In this document: positions 18,683-26,943 of the stretch, one piece after another
How positions within the stretch are numbered: the first letter of the stretch is position 1
Layout of the letters: each line of letters begins with the position of its first letter
Translations under genes and position numbers: made by a program
Notes under the pieces: generated by a model
What the model saw: the letters and a program-made list of their open reading frames with translations, nothing else
Told to the model about the DNA's origin: nothing
Database searches by the model: none
Assembly (NCBI GenBank): GCA_947631655.1
Contig: CANRME010000001.1
Span: 1-58,253, forward strand
DNA from: an uncultured Bacilli bacterium
Lineage (GTDB): Bacteria; Bacillota_I; Bacilli_A; RF39; UBA660
Length of the DNA: 58,253 nt
Direction of reading: 5' to 3'

Positions 18683-19474
18683 CTATTTTTCTAAAAATGC
18701 TTGTTTTATAATATTAGAAATATCTATTTTAGTATTTTCATTAATTTTATTAGAAATATATACTAAGTATTCAATATTCCCATCTCCTCCTTTTATAGGA
18801 GAATAAGTCATATTTTTGATATAAAACCCATAACTATTAAAAGTATTAATTAAATCTTTTATTATACTTAAATGAACTTGTTTATTTAATATAATACCTT
18901 TGTACAAATCCGCTATTTCTTTTCCACATTCAAATTGAGGTTTTATAAGACAAACAATATCGATTTTAATACTTTCATTATATATTTTTTCTATTATCTT
19001 TTTTAATGATATAAAAGAAACATCACAAGTTATAATATCTAAATTTTCAAAATATTTATGTTCTAAATTACGAAAATTAGTTTTTTCATATAATTCTATT
19101 TTAGGATTATTTCTTAAAGATTTATGTAATAAGTCAGTTCCAACATCTATAGCTATAATGTGTTTGGCACCATTTTGCAAAGCACAATCACAAAAACCGC
19201 CGGTTGATGAACCAATATCCATTACATACAAGGATTTTAAATCAATGCCAAATTCCTTAATAGCTTTTTCAAGTTTTAATCCCCCACGAGACACATATTT
19301 AAAAATATCATTAGCAATTATTTCAATTGTATCTTCCTTATTAACAACAAAATTGCTTTTCATTATAATTTTATTATTACATTTGACATATCCTTTTTTA
19401 ATTAATTCTTGAGCTTTTGCTCTCGATGGAGCCATTTTTCTTCTAACTAATTCTTTATCAATCCTATTTTCCAT
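18683..19474 (-). CDS. tlyA: TlyA-family S4-domain 2'-O-methyltransferase
   Basis: A 263-residue protein with an N-terminal S4 RNA-binding domain (RIDKELVRRKMAPSRAKAQ, then VKCNNK) and an FtsJ-like methyltransferase domain: YVSRGGLKLEKA, the SAM site DIGSSTGGFCDC, CDVSFISL, IKPQFECG and PIKGGDGNIEYL. TlyA methylates cytidines in 16S and/or 23S rRNA and is usually found beside recN, nadK or dxs. Here it is embedded in a glycan operon behind AGGAG. Either the housekeeping gene has moved, or this is a second copy with another target. Confidence 0.85.
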   Translation of the reverse strand: MENRIDKELVRRKMAPSRAKAQELIKKGYVKCNNKIIMKSNFVVNKEDTIEIIANDIFKYVSRGGLKLEKAIKEFGIDLKSLYVMDIGSSTGGFCDCALQNGAKHIIAIDVGTDLLHKSLRNNPKIELYEKTNFRNLEHKYFENLDIITCDVSFISLKKIIEKIYNESIKIDIVCLIKPQFECGKEIADLYKGIILNKQVHLSIIKDLINTFNSYGFYIKNMTYSPIKGGDGNIEYLVYISNKINENTKIDISNIIKQAFLEK

Positions 19475-19482
19475 ACTAACTC

Positions 19483-20514
19483 CTAAAAAGTTCTTGATAC
19501 AACTTCTACTGTTTGGTTTAATTCTTTTTGTAATTCAAAATTTTTAGTCCATATTTGAACTACAACGTCGGTACCTTTTCTATTTAATTTTTTTGAAAAG
19601 ATCATATTACTATTTAATTCATTTGCAAAATATTTTATTATTTGTTCACTTTGCTTTTCACCACACATTAGAACAATAATCCCTTTATCGTTCAAATTAG
19701 GATATATATTTTTCATAGCCTTAACAATTTTTTCAGTCGCATTTTGGCTAAAAGGAACCTCTGTAACTATAGCATCATAACTATCCGTTAAATGCACTTC
19801 AGAAGCATCTCCCACAATATGCTTAGAACCATAATATTCTAGACCTGGCTTTAATGTTGAATCAATATCAATACTAGTTATGTCGATATTTGGGTTAATA
19901 TATTTATACATATATACTATACCGCCACCACCAGCAAATGGTTCAATTACTTTTTTCTCTTGAAAAGGCATTGACAAATTTACTAAGCATCTTGCATCTT
20001 CTACTGGTAGTGCTCTTCTTCCAAGTTCACTACCATCTCCTCTATATCCAATTATTTCTTTTTCATTACCATCTTGGGATACAATTTTAAATGGACGATT
20101 ATGAGGAGATTGGGTTTCATATAATTCTTGACTTTGAATATAAAGATTTTTTAAAGAAAATTTTAGACCTTTCCACACTAAAGGATTAATTGTTTTTAAA
20201 TTTGTTTTATTAATTGGAGTAGTTATATCAAAATCTAACTCATAAAATTCATCAAAATAGCCAATATAAGATAAACGACTAACTGCCTTATCCCAATTTT
20301 GCTTTTTTATAAAAAATGATACTAGACCTTTAATGTCTCCTAAAGGACCATTTTTTATAAATAAAACATCTAGATCATACATACTCATTAAAAATTCCAT
20401 AATTCCTAATTGTTTTGATTTAACTCTAGAATTTCTTAACTTACAACAAATAACATTATAATCTAAAACATAATTTTTTAAACTTACTCCATCTACTTCA
20501 ATAAATCTATCCAT
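19483..20514 (-). CDS. Class I SAM-dependent methyltransferase of unknown substrate
   Basis: GAGGTG six bases upstream selects the ATG at 20514 (MDRFIEVDG), giving 343 residues. The C-terminal half has the SAM-binding Gly-rich loop VIEPFAGGGGIVYMY, the acidic strand end ITSIDIDS, and a D-A-I-V-T-E-V-P-F-S segment in the catalytic position. The latter resembles N-methylating nucleic-acid enzymes (N/D-P-P-Y/F) but is not canonical. A GDGSELGRRALP loop precedes it. The first 140 residues are unrecognised. Its place between a radical SAM gene and tlyA makes a sugar or RNA substrate equally possible. Confidence 0.6.
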   Translation of the reverse strand: MDRFIEVDGVSLKNYVLDYNVICCKLRNSRVKSKQLGIMEFLMSMYDLDVLFIKNGPLGDIKGLVSFFIKKQNWDKAVSRLSYIGYFDEFYELDFDITTPINKTNLKTINPLVWKGLKFSLKNLYIQSQELYETQSPHNRPFKIVSQDGNEKEIIGYRGDGSELGRRALPVEDARCLVNLSMPFQEKKVIEPFAGGGGIVYMYKYINPNIDITSIDIDSTLKPGLEYYGSKHIVGDASEVHLTDSYDAIVTEVPFSQNATEKIVKAMKNIYPNLNDKGIIVLMCGEKQSEQIIKYFANELNSNMIFSKKLNRKGTDVVVQIWTKNFELQKELNQTVEVVSRTF

Positions 20515-20526
20515 CTTACACCTCAT

Positions 20527-21396
20527 TTATATTTCTATAACTTTTTTTACTGTTCTTAAGTCTCCAATATCATTGTTTTGGCATTCTTCTAAAAAATCTT
20601 TATCTAACAGTTCTTCTATTGGAGTATTTGCATATTCCATATATTTATCTTTATTAACTTGCTCAATTAGAAACTGTTTACCAACTGTTCCTAGACAATA
20701 TTTACATGCTTCAAGACATTGTGAATTATTTAAATAATTATTAAGTTTTTTTTCAAAATAAACGTCATCAGTTATCTTTAAGCCATTAATTTCAAATGAT
20801 TGTCCTTTAATATTTTTAGATAAAGCCATCGCTTCTGGACATTTAAAAATATAGTTTTCATAAACGTTATAACATTGCCATTTATTTGCAACAATACAAG
20901 TTTTATATATTTTTTGAACAAGTTCTAAATCATTATTTTTCTGATAAGAATAAGGTTCTCTAAAGTATTGATACATATATATAATAATTTTTATTTTATA
21001 TTTTTCTTTGACTTTTTGAGACCACTCATATATTTTTTTACTTTTTTCTAAAGAATAATTATAATTAGATATCTCAATCATATCGAGATTTTTCAATACA
21101 TCATCACTAATTTTTTCTAATGATACTCCATTAGTCGGTAAAGATATTTCATCAGCAATTCCTATTTTTTTAATTTCTTCAGCTATTTTAGCTAAGTCAG
21201 GATTTAATGTTGGTTCGCCACCTAATAATCTAATAACTTTACAATGCAAACTTTTTTTTAATAAGTTTAAACTTTGTATAGTTTTATTGATATCCATAAA
21301 ACATTTCTTTTCTAGTGGTGTTAAATGACTGCATCCCCTACAAGATAAATTGCAATGATTTGAAACATGTATTTCTAAACTTTCTACAACAATCAT
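20527..21396 (-). CDS. Radical SAM enzyme of the glycan operon (first)
   Basis: GAAGGAG before the ATG at 21396 sets the start; the open frame begins five codons earlier at a TTG. The 289-residue protein has CNLSCRGC (CxxxCxxC) about 15 residues from the N-terminus, LLGGEPTLNPDL, LPTNG, and a late cluster of cysteines (CIVANKWQC, CPEA, CLEACKYC). It is related to the other two radical SAM proteins of the operon but lacks their N-terminal extensions. It is the second gene of the transcript. Confidence 0.78.
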   Translation of the reverse strand: MIVVESLEIHVSNHCNLSCRGCSHLTPLEKKCFMDINKTIQSLNLLKKSLHCKVIRLLGGEPTLNPDLAKIAEEIKKIGIADEISLPTNGVSLEKISDDVLKNLDMIEISNYNYSLEKSKKIYEWSQKVKEKYKIKIIIYMYQYFREPYSYQKNNDLELVQKIYKTCIVANKWQCYNVYENYIFKCPEAMALSKNIKGQSFEINGLKITDDVYFEKKLNNYLNNSQCLEACKYCLGTVGKQFLIEQVNKDKYMEYANTPIEELLDKDFLEECQNNDIGDLRTVKKVIEI

Positions 21397-21416
21397 ATTA
21401 TTCTCCTTCAATTTAC

Positions 21417-22376
21417 TTATTTTTTTGCGTTTATTTTACTTTTAAAATATTTTATTGTTTGTTTTATACCTTCTTCATAAGAAACTTGTGGAATCCAATC
21501 TAATAACCCTTTAGCTTTGGCAATATTAGGTTTTCTTCTTTGAGGATCATCACTCATTTTTGCCATATAAACTATACTAGATTTAGTACTTAATAAATTT
21601 TTTATATACACTGCCACTTCTTCTATAGTTTTTTCCTGAGGATTTCCAATATTAATTGGACCATTACTTTTTTTAGCTAAATTCATATATTTATATATCG
21701 CATCGATTGTATCATCGACAAAACAGAAACTTCTTGTTTGTTTCCCACTACCATATATTGTTATTGGTTCATTATTTAAGCCTTGGGTAATAAAATTAGA
21801 GATTATTCTTCCATCTTCGGTACTCATTCCTGGTCCATATGTATTAAACAACCTGGCTACTCTTACATCTACATCATATTTTCTTATATAATCATAAATT
21901 AATGATTCTGCAGCTCTTTTACCTTCGTCATAACAGGATCTTACTCCTATTGGATTAACATTCCCCCAATATTCTTCATTTTGGGGAGATTCTAATGCAT
22001 CCCCATATACCTCAGAAGTAGAAGAATGAAAAAGTTTCCGTTTTGTTCCTTTAATTGAATCAAGCAAATTTTTTATTCCTATAACACTAGCTTCCCATGT
22101 TTCAATAGGATGATCCAAATAATATTTAGGAGATGCGGGACAAGCAAAATTATATATTTCATCAATATCCAATTCGTTTATAACATTAATAATTTTATTA
22201 TCACATATATCCATTTCAATAAAGTTTACTTTTTTTCCAAGATAAGCTTCAATGTTTTCCTTATTACTAGTACTTAGATTATCAATTACATAGATAGTAT
22301 CATTAGTTTCTTTTAATATTTTTTTTACCATATTACTACCTAAAAATCCACATCCACCAGTTATTAGTATTCTCAT
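21417..22376 (-). CDS. NAD-dependent sugar epimerase/decarboxylase, UDP-glucuronate decarboxylase (UXS) type
   Basis: A 319-residue short-chain dehydrogenase with GGCGFLG (7-13) for NAD, the Ser-Thr pair of FHSSTSEVYGD and the catalytic YDEGK (Tyr149, Lys153). The blocks FACPASPKYYLDHPIET, WGNVNPIGVRSCYDEGKR and FNTYGPGMSTEDGRI are those of UDP-xylose synthase, which oxidises and decarboxylates UDP-glucuronate. It heads the glycan operon behind AGGAGGT and would supply UDP-xylose or a UDP-4-keto intermediate. A related dehydratase or epimerase activity is the main alternative. Confidence 0.8.
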   Translation of the reverse strand: MRILITGGCGFLGSNMVKKILKETNDTIYVIDNLSTSNKENIEAYLGKKVNFIEMDICDNKIINVINELDIDEIYNFACPASPKYYLDHPIETWEASVIGIKNLLDSIKGTKRKLFHSSTSEVYGDALESPQNEEYWGNVNPIGVRSCYDEGKRAAESLIYDYIRKYDVDVRVARLFNTYGPGMSTEDGRIISNFITQGLNNEPITIYGSGKQTRSFCFVDDTIDAIYKYMNLAKKSNGPINIGNPQEKTIEEVAVYIKNLLSTKSSIVYMAKMSDDPQRRKPNIAKAKGLLDWIPQVSYEEGIKQTIKYFKSKINAKK

Positions 22377-22409
22377 AACTACCTCCTATAAAAAGTAAAA
22401 GTTTAAAAT

Positions 22410-22438
22410 ATTTTATCTTTTTTTTATAGTAATGTCAA
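22410..22438 (-). promoter_or_regulatory. Near-consensus promoter of the 15-gene glycan operon
   Basis: On the minus strand TTGACA (22433-22438) and TAAAAT (22410-22415) are spaced by exactly 17 nt. Transcription would start near 22403, giving a leader of about 27 nt before the uxs-type gene. The upstream edge of the -35 box touches the tandem 27-bp repeats. Confidence 0.8.
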
Positions 22439-22492
22439 TAATTAGCTAAAGACTCACTTAATGACTAATTAGCTAAAGACTCACTTAATGAC
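22439..22492. repeat. Two perfect tandem 27-bp repeats abutting the glycan promoter
   Basis: Positions 22439-22465 and 22466-22492 are identical, each containing TTAGCTAA (an 8-bp palindrome) and GACTCACTTAATGAC. They sit immediately upstream of the -35 box. An activator or repressor binding site duplicated in tandem is the simplest reading. A slippage-prone repeat that tunes expression is also possible. Confidence 0.85.
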
Positions 22493-22493
22493 A

Positions 22494-22546
22494 TAAAAAA
22501 AATTAAAGCTTACTCTTTGAGTTTAAATATTATACTCAAAAAGGCT
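22494..22546 (-). terminator. Terminator after the DUF421 gene
   Basis: In the minus-strand RNA the complement of 22534-22546 (around TTTGAGT) pairs with that of 22507-22522 (around ACTCAAA) across an A/T loop. A run of eight T (complement of 22493-22501) follows after a short gap. It separates the DUF421 transcript from the glycan promoter. Confidence 0.5.
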
Positions 22547-22567
22547 CTAATCAAATAGTATTTTAAA

Positions 22568-23251
22568 CTAATTTATAGATTTAGATAAAATAGTTACTTT
22601 ATTATTTTTATCAATACTTAGTAAAGAAATGTTTTCGAGCTTCTGATGTTTAGTTTTTAAATAATTATTTAACCAAGTTTTAGTTTTTTTAGATTTTTTT
22701 AATTCAGCATTATCTATACTGCCATCAACAATAATAATATGCGCTAAAGTTTGTTTCTTACTATTTTTTTGAATATCGTTTTTAACGTCATTACTAGTTA
22801 GCGGTTGGGAATTTCCTTTTAAAAGAATAGAGACATCACCAGAAGGTTCTAGGACGGCCGAATCTAACTCATTAATGTCAAAGCATCCTTTAAGACGGCA
22901 ATGCTCTAAAACCTTAGCAACACTCATTTTAGCTTTATCTAAGTTAGGGTAAATAAAATTATTATTTTCAAATAAGACAATCGGCTCACCATCAATAAAT
23001 TCTTCAACCGAATGACTTTGAAGTGATAATAAAGACGCCAGATACCCAATAATAGCAAAAACTATAATAGCAATTAAACCATCATATAAAGGAGTATCTA
23101 AACTTATGATACTATCTGCAGCAATGGAACCAATGGTAATACTTAAAATATAATCATACAAAGTTAAGTTTTTAATTTGTTTTTTACCTAATATTTTGAC
23201 AATTATAAATAACGCTATAAACATTACAATAGCTCTTAATACTATTTCCAT
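22568..23251 (-). CDS. DUF421 (YetF-like) membrane protein
   Basis: A 227-residue protein with three hydrophobic segments in the first 75 residues, containing the family block GKKQIKNLTLYDYILSITIGSIAADSI. A cytoplasmic domain follows, with EEFIDGEPIVLFENN and FDINELDSAVLEPSGDVSIL, also typical of DUF421/YetF. Function in the family is poorly known (spore and envelope roles have been proposed in Bacillus). It starts behind TTAGGTGATATAG and is monocistronic. Confidence 0.85.
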   Translation of the reverse strand: MEIVLRAIVMFIALFIIVKILGKKQIKNLTLYDYILSITIGSIAADSIISLDTPLYDGLIAIIVFAIIGYLASLLSLQSHSVEEFIDGEPIVLFENNNFIYPNLDKAKMSVAKVLEHCRLKGCFDINELDSAVLEPSGDVSILLKGNSQPLTSNDVKNDIQKNSKKQTLAHIIIVDGSIDNAELKKSKKTKTWLNNYLKTKHQKLENISLLSIDKNNKVTILSKSIN

Positions 23252-23307
23252 TCTATATCACCTAATTTTAGATATACCCTAGTTAAAGAAATTTATACTA
23301 ATGTAAC

Positions 23308-23385
23308 AAAAATGCGCAGTTTTTTGAAAATACTGAGCATTTTTTAATTTTTTACACCCTATTTTGGCAGTTATTGCGCATTTTT
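23308..23385. repeat. Small element with 11-bp inverted termini, left of fic
   Basis: This 78-bp segment begins with AAAAATGCGCA (23308-23318) and ends with its exact reverse complement TGCGCATTTTT (23375-23385). Inside are an imperfect inverted pair TGCGCAGT/ACTGAGCA and the block ACCCTATTTTGGCA. A closely similar element lies on the other side of the fic gene in the same orientation. It resembles a miniature inverted-repeat element, and its end overlaps the fic stop codon. Confidence 0.65.
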
Positions 23386-24458
23386 TATTCGTTACCAACA
23401 AATACATTATAAACTTTAGTATATCTATAAGCCTTCTTAGCTATTGTATTATCTTCATGAATAATTTCTAAGCTTACTAATTCTTTAATTATTTTAGAAA
23501 TAGTATTACGAGAAAAATTAGTTTCTAATTCAAGGTCTTTAATAGTAAATACAATATTTTTAAGAATTAAAGGCATTATAATATATACGGCTTTTCCTTT
23601 TATTACTTTAATCTTTTCTAAATCATTTTTATATATTTCTCTAATTCTATCTAATTTTATAATATAACTATTACATTGGTCGATAATACAATTTAAGAAG
23701 AATTTAATAAATCCTAATATATTACCTCTCCGGCTTTCATTTAAATACATATAATAACTAGGTTTATATAATTCAATAATTTCTGAAAGAAATAATATTG
23801 GTTCACTTTCTGTTAATAAAGCCAATTGAATAGGAATTAAAGCCCGTCCTAATCGTCCATTACCATCACGATAAGCATGAATAGTTTCAAATTGCATATG
23901 CGATATTGCTAAATTTACAAAGGTAGGGTCAATAAAAGTATTATTCATATATTTAAAGAGATTATCTAATAAAATAGGTACTTCTTCCGGTATTGGGGGG
24001 ATAAATGTAGCCCGTTCTATCGGACATCCTTTTGGTCCTATCCAGTTTTGCGTAGTTCTAATATGACCTGGTTCTTTATTACTGCCTCTAACACTATCTA
24101 AAAGAATTTTATGTAATTCATTAACAAAAGTAATATTTATTTCCTTTTTTTCTTTTAAATATTCTTTAGCATATAAAATTACTTTTTTTAAATTTTGAAT
24201 TTCTTTATTATCATCATTTTTAGGTAAATATTTTAAATAATACATTTCATCTTGTGATATTTGAGCTCCTTCTATTTGGGTAGATTTTAAACTTTCAGTT
24301 AAAATTATTGAATTTAAAAAGTAATTAGAATTAAATTCTAGATTATTTAAAGATGTTTTATATTCCCCATATTTTTGATTAGATTCCGCTAGCAATTTTA
24401 ACAAATCTTTATCTAAATCATAATTAATTGGTAATGCTTTTACTTTAATTGGTTCCAT
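23385..24458 (-). CDS. Fic-family protein with N-terminal inhibitory motif
   Basis: The likely start is the ATG at 24458 behind GAAAGGG, giving 357 residues. STQIEG (59-64) matches the inhibitory S/T-x-x-x-E-G/N motif, so this is a self-inhibited (class II) Fic. The active-site loop is HAYRDGNGRLGR (His194), a slight variant of H-P-F-x-x-G-N-G-R-x-x-R. A C-terminal winged-helix segment (FTIKDLELETNFSRNTISKI) follows. Such enzymes AMPylate or otherwise modify target proteins with a nucleotide. It is flanked on both sides by similar small repeat elements. Confidence 0.88.
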   Translation of the reverse strand: MEPIKVKALPINYDLDKDLLKLLAESNQKYGEYKTSLNNLEFNSNYFLNSIILTESLKSTQIEGAQISQDEMYYLKYLPKNDDNKEIQNLKKVILYAKEYLKEKKEINITFVNELHKILLDSVRGSNKEPGHIRTTQNWIGPKGCPIERATFIPPIPEEVPILLDNLFKYMNNTFIDPTFVNLAISHMQFETIHAYRDGNGRLGRALIPIQLALLTESEPILFLSEIIELYKPSYYMYLNESRRGNILGFIKFFLNCIIDQCNSYIIKLDRIREIYKNDLEKIKVIKGKAVYIIMPLILKNIVFTIKDLELETNFSRNTISKIIKELVSLEIIHEDNTIAKKAYRYTKVYNVFVGNE

Positions 24459-24514
24459 ATAATATTGCCCTTTCATATTTATCTTATATCATATATTATA
24501 TTAAATGTAAATTA

Positions 24515-24644
24515 AAAAATGCGCAGTTTTTTTAAAATATTGCGTATTTTTTTACTATTTTTTTACAATTTTGTGCAGTTTTTTTAAAATACTGATCATT
24601 TTTATCTTTTTTGTACCCTATTTTGGCAATTATTGCGCATTTTT
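24515..24644. repeat. Small element with 11-bp inverted termini, right of fic
   Basis: This 130-bp segment starts AAAAATGCGCA (24515-24525) and ends TGCGCATTTTT (24634-24644), the same termini as the element at 23308-23385. Its right two thirds repeat that element closely, including ACCCTATTTTGGCA. The left third is an extra partial copy (GCGCAGTTTTTTTAAAAT occurs at 24521 and, with one change, again near 24574). It lies in the upstream region of fic and before the NlpC/P60 gene. Confidence 0.65.
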
Positions 24645-24688
24645 ATAAATCGACTTCTTTTTTAAAAAATATATTTTATAATTTAATT

Positions 24689-25921
24689 ATGAAAAAGATA
24701 ATATTGTTTATATTTATTTTAAGTTGCATAGGATGTAATAAGAAAGAAGAATTAGTTATGGAACACTATGATGATAGTTATATAGAAATAATACCAAATA
24801 ATTCTAAATATTATATTGATAATTTATTAGATAATAAAGTTATACTATCTTTAGAAGAAATAAAAAAATATAATAAAGAAATAGAAAGTAAAACCAATTA
24901 TTTATATGACTTAGATATTAAAACTTTAAAAAAAGAAGAAATAATAAATTTTATTAATATGTATACAATACCTGTTCTACACAAATATAATGATGAAAAA
25001 GAAATTACGGAAGAAGAGATTAAGACGATTTTAGAAAATAGAAATATAGATAATGTACCTAGTGAGGTTAAATTAAAAAAAGGATTAGTTATTAGAAGAG
25101 CTAATCTTAGATCTTTCCCTACTGATATTTCTTTTTATGATAAAGTAAATGATAATAATTTTGATAGAATTCAAGAAACGGAAGTTACAGTTAATACGCC
25201 CGTTTTAGTTATACATAGTAGTAAAGATAGCAAATACTTTTTGGTTATGACTAAAAATTATGTAGGTTGGGTAAAAGAAGATGATATAGTTTTAGTTAAT
25301 AATGAAGATTATAACTATTTTACTAAAACCCAAAACTTTGCAGTTATTACAGATGCTATGATAGAAATAAGTGATACTATCTTAGATATGGGAGTTAAAT
25401 TACCTTATAATAAAACTCGAAAAAATGGTTATGAGTTAGTAATGCCTATTAAAGATAAAGATGGTAATTTAATTAAAAAAAGAATTACTATTTCCAGAGA
25501 AAAAGCTCATATAGGTTATTTACCATATACTAAAAGAAATTTATATATTGAGGCTTTTAAATATGAAGGAGTTCCCTATAGCTGGGGTGGAAAAGATATG
25601 GGAGTCGATTGTTCTAGTTACGTTTTAAATGTTTATAAAACATTCGGTTTTATTTTCCCCAGAAATACTTTTTCCCAAAATACCAGTGTGGGGGAAATTA
25701 TCTCTTTAGAAAATAAAACGAGAGATGAAAAATTAAAAATTATTGAAGAATATCCGGGGAATCTTTTATATGAAGATGGACATGTTTTAATATATTTAGG
25801 CATTAAAAATGCTAAACACTATGTTATTAATGCTTCTGGTAGTATTTTAAAAGTGGTAGAAGAAGAGTTAGATTCAAGTTATCATCTAGATAAAATTAAA
25901 AAATTAGTCTTAGTTAATTAA
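24689..25921 (+). CDS. NlpC/P60 endopeptidase lipoprotein with SH3-like domains
   Basis: The start is taken at 24689 (MKKIILFIFILSCIGC); the open frame begins upstream inside a repeat. The N-terminus is a lipoprotein signal with Cys at 13 or 16. SH3b-like regions follow (RRANLRSFPTDISFY near 136-150, YVGWVKEDD near 191-199). An NlpC/P60 domain has GVPYSWGG, catalytic Cys308 (GVDCSSYV), His365 (DGHVLIYLG) and His377. Family members with this layout cut gamma-D-glutamyl-meso-DAP bonds in wall peptides. No ribosome site is visible; TATAAT at 24677-24682 lies so close that the mRNA could be leaderless. Confidence 0.85.
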   Translation: MKKIILFIFILSCIGCNKKEELVMEHYDDSYIEIIPNNSKYYIDNLLDNKVILSLEEIKKYNKEIESKTNYLYDLDIKTLKKEEIINFINMYTIPVLHKYNDEKEITEEEIKTILENRNIDNVPSEVKLKKGLVIRRANLRSFPTDISFYDKVNDNNFDRIQETEVTVNTPVLVIHSSKDSKYFLVMTKNYVGWVKEDDIVLVNNEDYNYFTKTQNFAVITDAMIEISDTILDMGVKLPYNKTRKNGYELVMPIKDKDGNLIKKRITISREKAHIGYLPYTKRNLYIEAFKYEGVPYSWGGKDMGVDCSSYVLNVYKTFGFIFPRNTFSQNTSVGEIISLENKTRDEKLKIIEEYPGNLLYEDGHVLIYLGIKNAKHYVINASGSILKVVEEELDSSYHLDKIKKLVLVN

Positions 25922-26843
25922 CTTTACGATATAGAATAACTCCATCTTGACCTCTTCGAAATGGAATGCGTACACCTGGAAAATTTATATATTCGGGATT
26001 ATATTCTTTAAAGATATTTAAAGTATTAGATAAATCATAAAGGCGAGCAAGATTAGGAAAATATCTACTAGTAGGAATAGTGTTATATAAATAAGCAATT
26101 AACATATGGCCATTGGTATTTAAATGGGTATTTAAAACATCGATGACTTGTTTTTTAAAATATTCTAAATTTTCTTCATATCTGGCAATATTAGATAACC
26201 AAATGTTATCATAGTTTCTATTTAAATTAGGTTGATAAATATCCGTAGTTATAAATTCAATATTGATATTGTTTAATTTTTTCTTAAGTTCTTCATAAGA
26301 GTTAGAGTCCTTTAAATAAAGATTATATTTTTTTAAATATGGCCATCTATCTTCATCACTCTCAAATAATTTTCTAACTATATAAGGTTTATAAGTATTA
26401 AACAGTTCTTCCCAAAAATAATATGCATCATAGTTTAAGTTTTTTAGAGAATCTTTGATTTTTAAGTAAGTATTTCTATTAAATACTTTTTCATTTCGTT
26501 CATAAATATGGGGGTAATTCATATAACAAAAGAACTTTAAAAATTCTTCTAAGTTAACTTGCGAAATAGTGGCATACTTTAAATAGAAATAATATTCTGT
26601 ATAAGGATTAACATCTAAAATAGTAACATCATTACACCCTTTTAAGATAGCATTTAGAGCTTGGTCGCCAGAAGAACCAACAGTTAGCAAAGATTTATTT
26701 TCTAGGTTAAATAAATTTATATAGCCAGCAATATTTTCCGTGGTAAAAGGGTAGATTAAAGGAAAACTCAAAGATTCTGCTTCATCATAATATACTTTAT
26801 CTTCACATCTTTGTTTAGCACTTTTTAGAATTTGCTCTAGCAT
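25914..26843 (-). CDS. SAM-binding Rossmann protein, DUF3419-like
   Basis: A 309-residue cytoplasmic protein. LLTVGSSGDQALNAILKGC followed by VTILDVNP forms a SAM- or nucleotide-binding strand-loop-helix and acidic strand end resembling DUF3419 (BtaA-like) proteins, which transfer an aminocarboxypropyl group. IWLSNIARY and GHMLIAYLYNT would be later strands. The assignment is by motif resemblance only. It converges on the NlpC/P60 gene, the two ends overlapping by eight bases, and starts behind AGGGGAG. Confidence 0.5.
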   Translation of the reverse strand: MLEQILKSAKQRCEDKVYYDEAESLSFPLIYPFTTENIAGYINLFNLENKSLLTVGSSGDQALNAILKGCNDVTILDVNPYTEYYFYLKYATISQVNLEEFLKFFCYMNYPHIYERNEKVFNRNTYLKIKDSLKNLNYDAYYFWEELFNTYKPYIVRKLFESDEDRWPYLKKYNLYLKDSNSYEELKKKLNNINIEFITTDIYQPNLNRNYDNIWLSNIARYEENLEYFKKQVIDVLNTHLNTNGHMLIAYLYNTIPTSRYFPNLARLYDLSNTLNIFKEYNPEYINFPGVRIPFRRGQDGVILYRKVN

Positions 26844-26892
26844 ATTAATCTCCCCTTTTGGTGCTGCTTATCTTATCATAATCTTTTTAAGA

Positions 26893-26922
26893 TTGCAATA
26901 GATGTCATAAATATATTATAAT
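26893..26922 (+). promoter_or_regulatory. Promoter of the Bax-inhibitor-like gene
   Basis: TTGCAA (26893-26898) and a perfect TATAAT (26917-26922) are 18 nt apart. AAAGGAG follows before the ATG at 26944. Confidence 0.6.
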
Positions 26923-26943
26923 TAAGATGAAAGGAGTTTATAT

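Noticed and set aside
6519..22376. A standard Wzx/Wzy capsule locus
   Set aside because: None of the 15 products has the many membrane helices of a flippase or polymerase, and no priming transferase is present.
22439..22492. CRISPR array
   Set aside because: There are only two units, directly adjacent with no spacer, and no cas gene.
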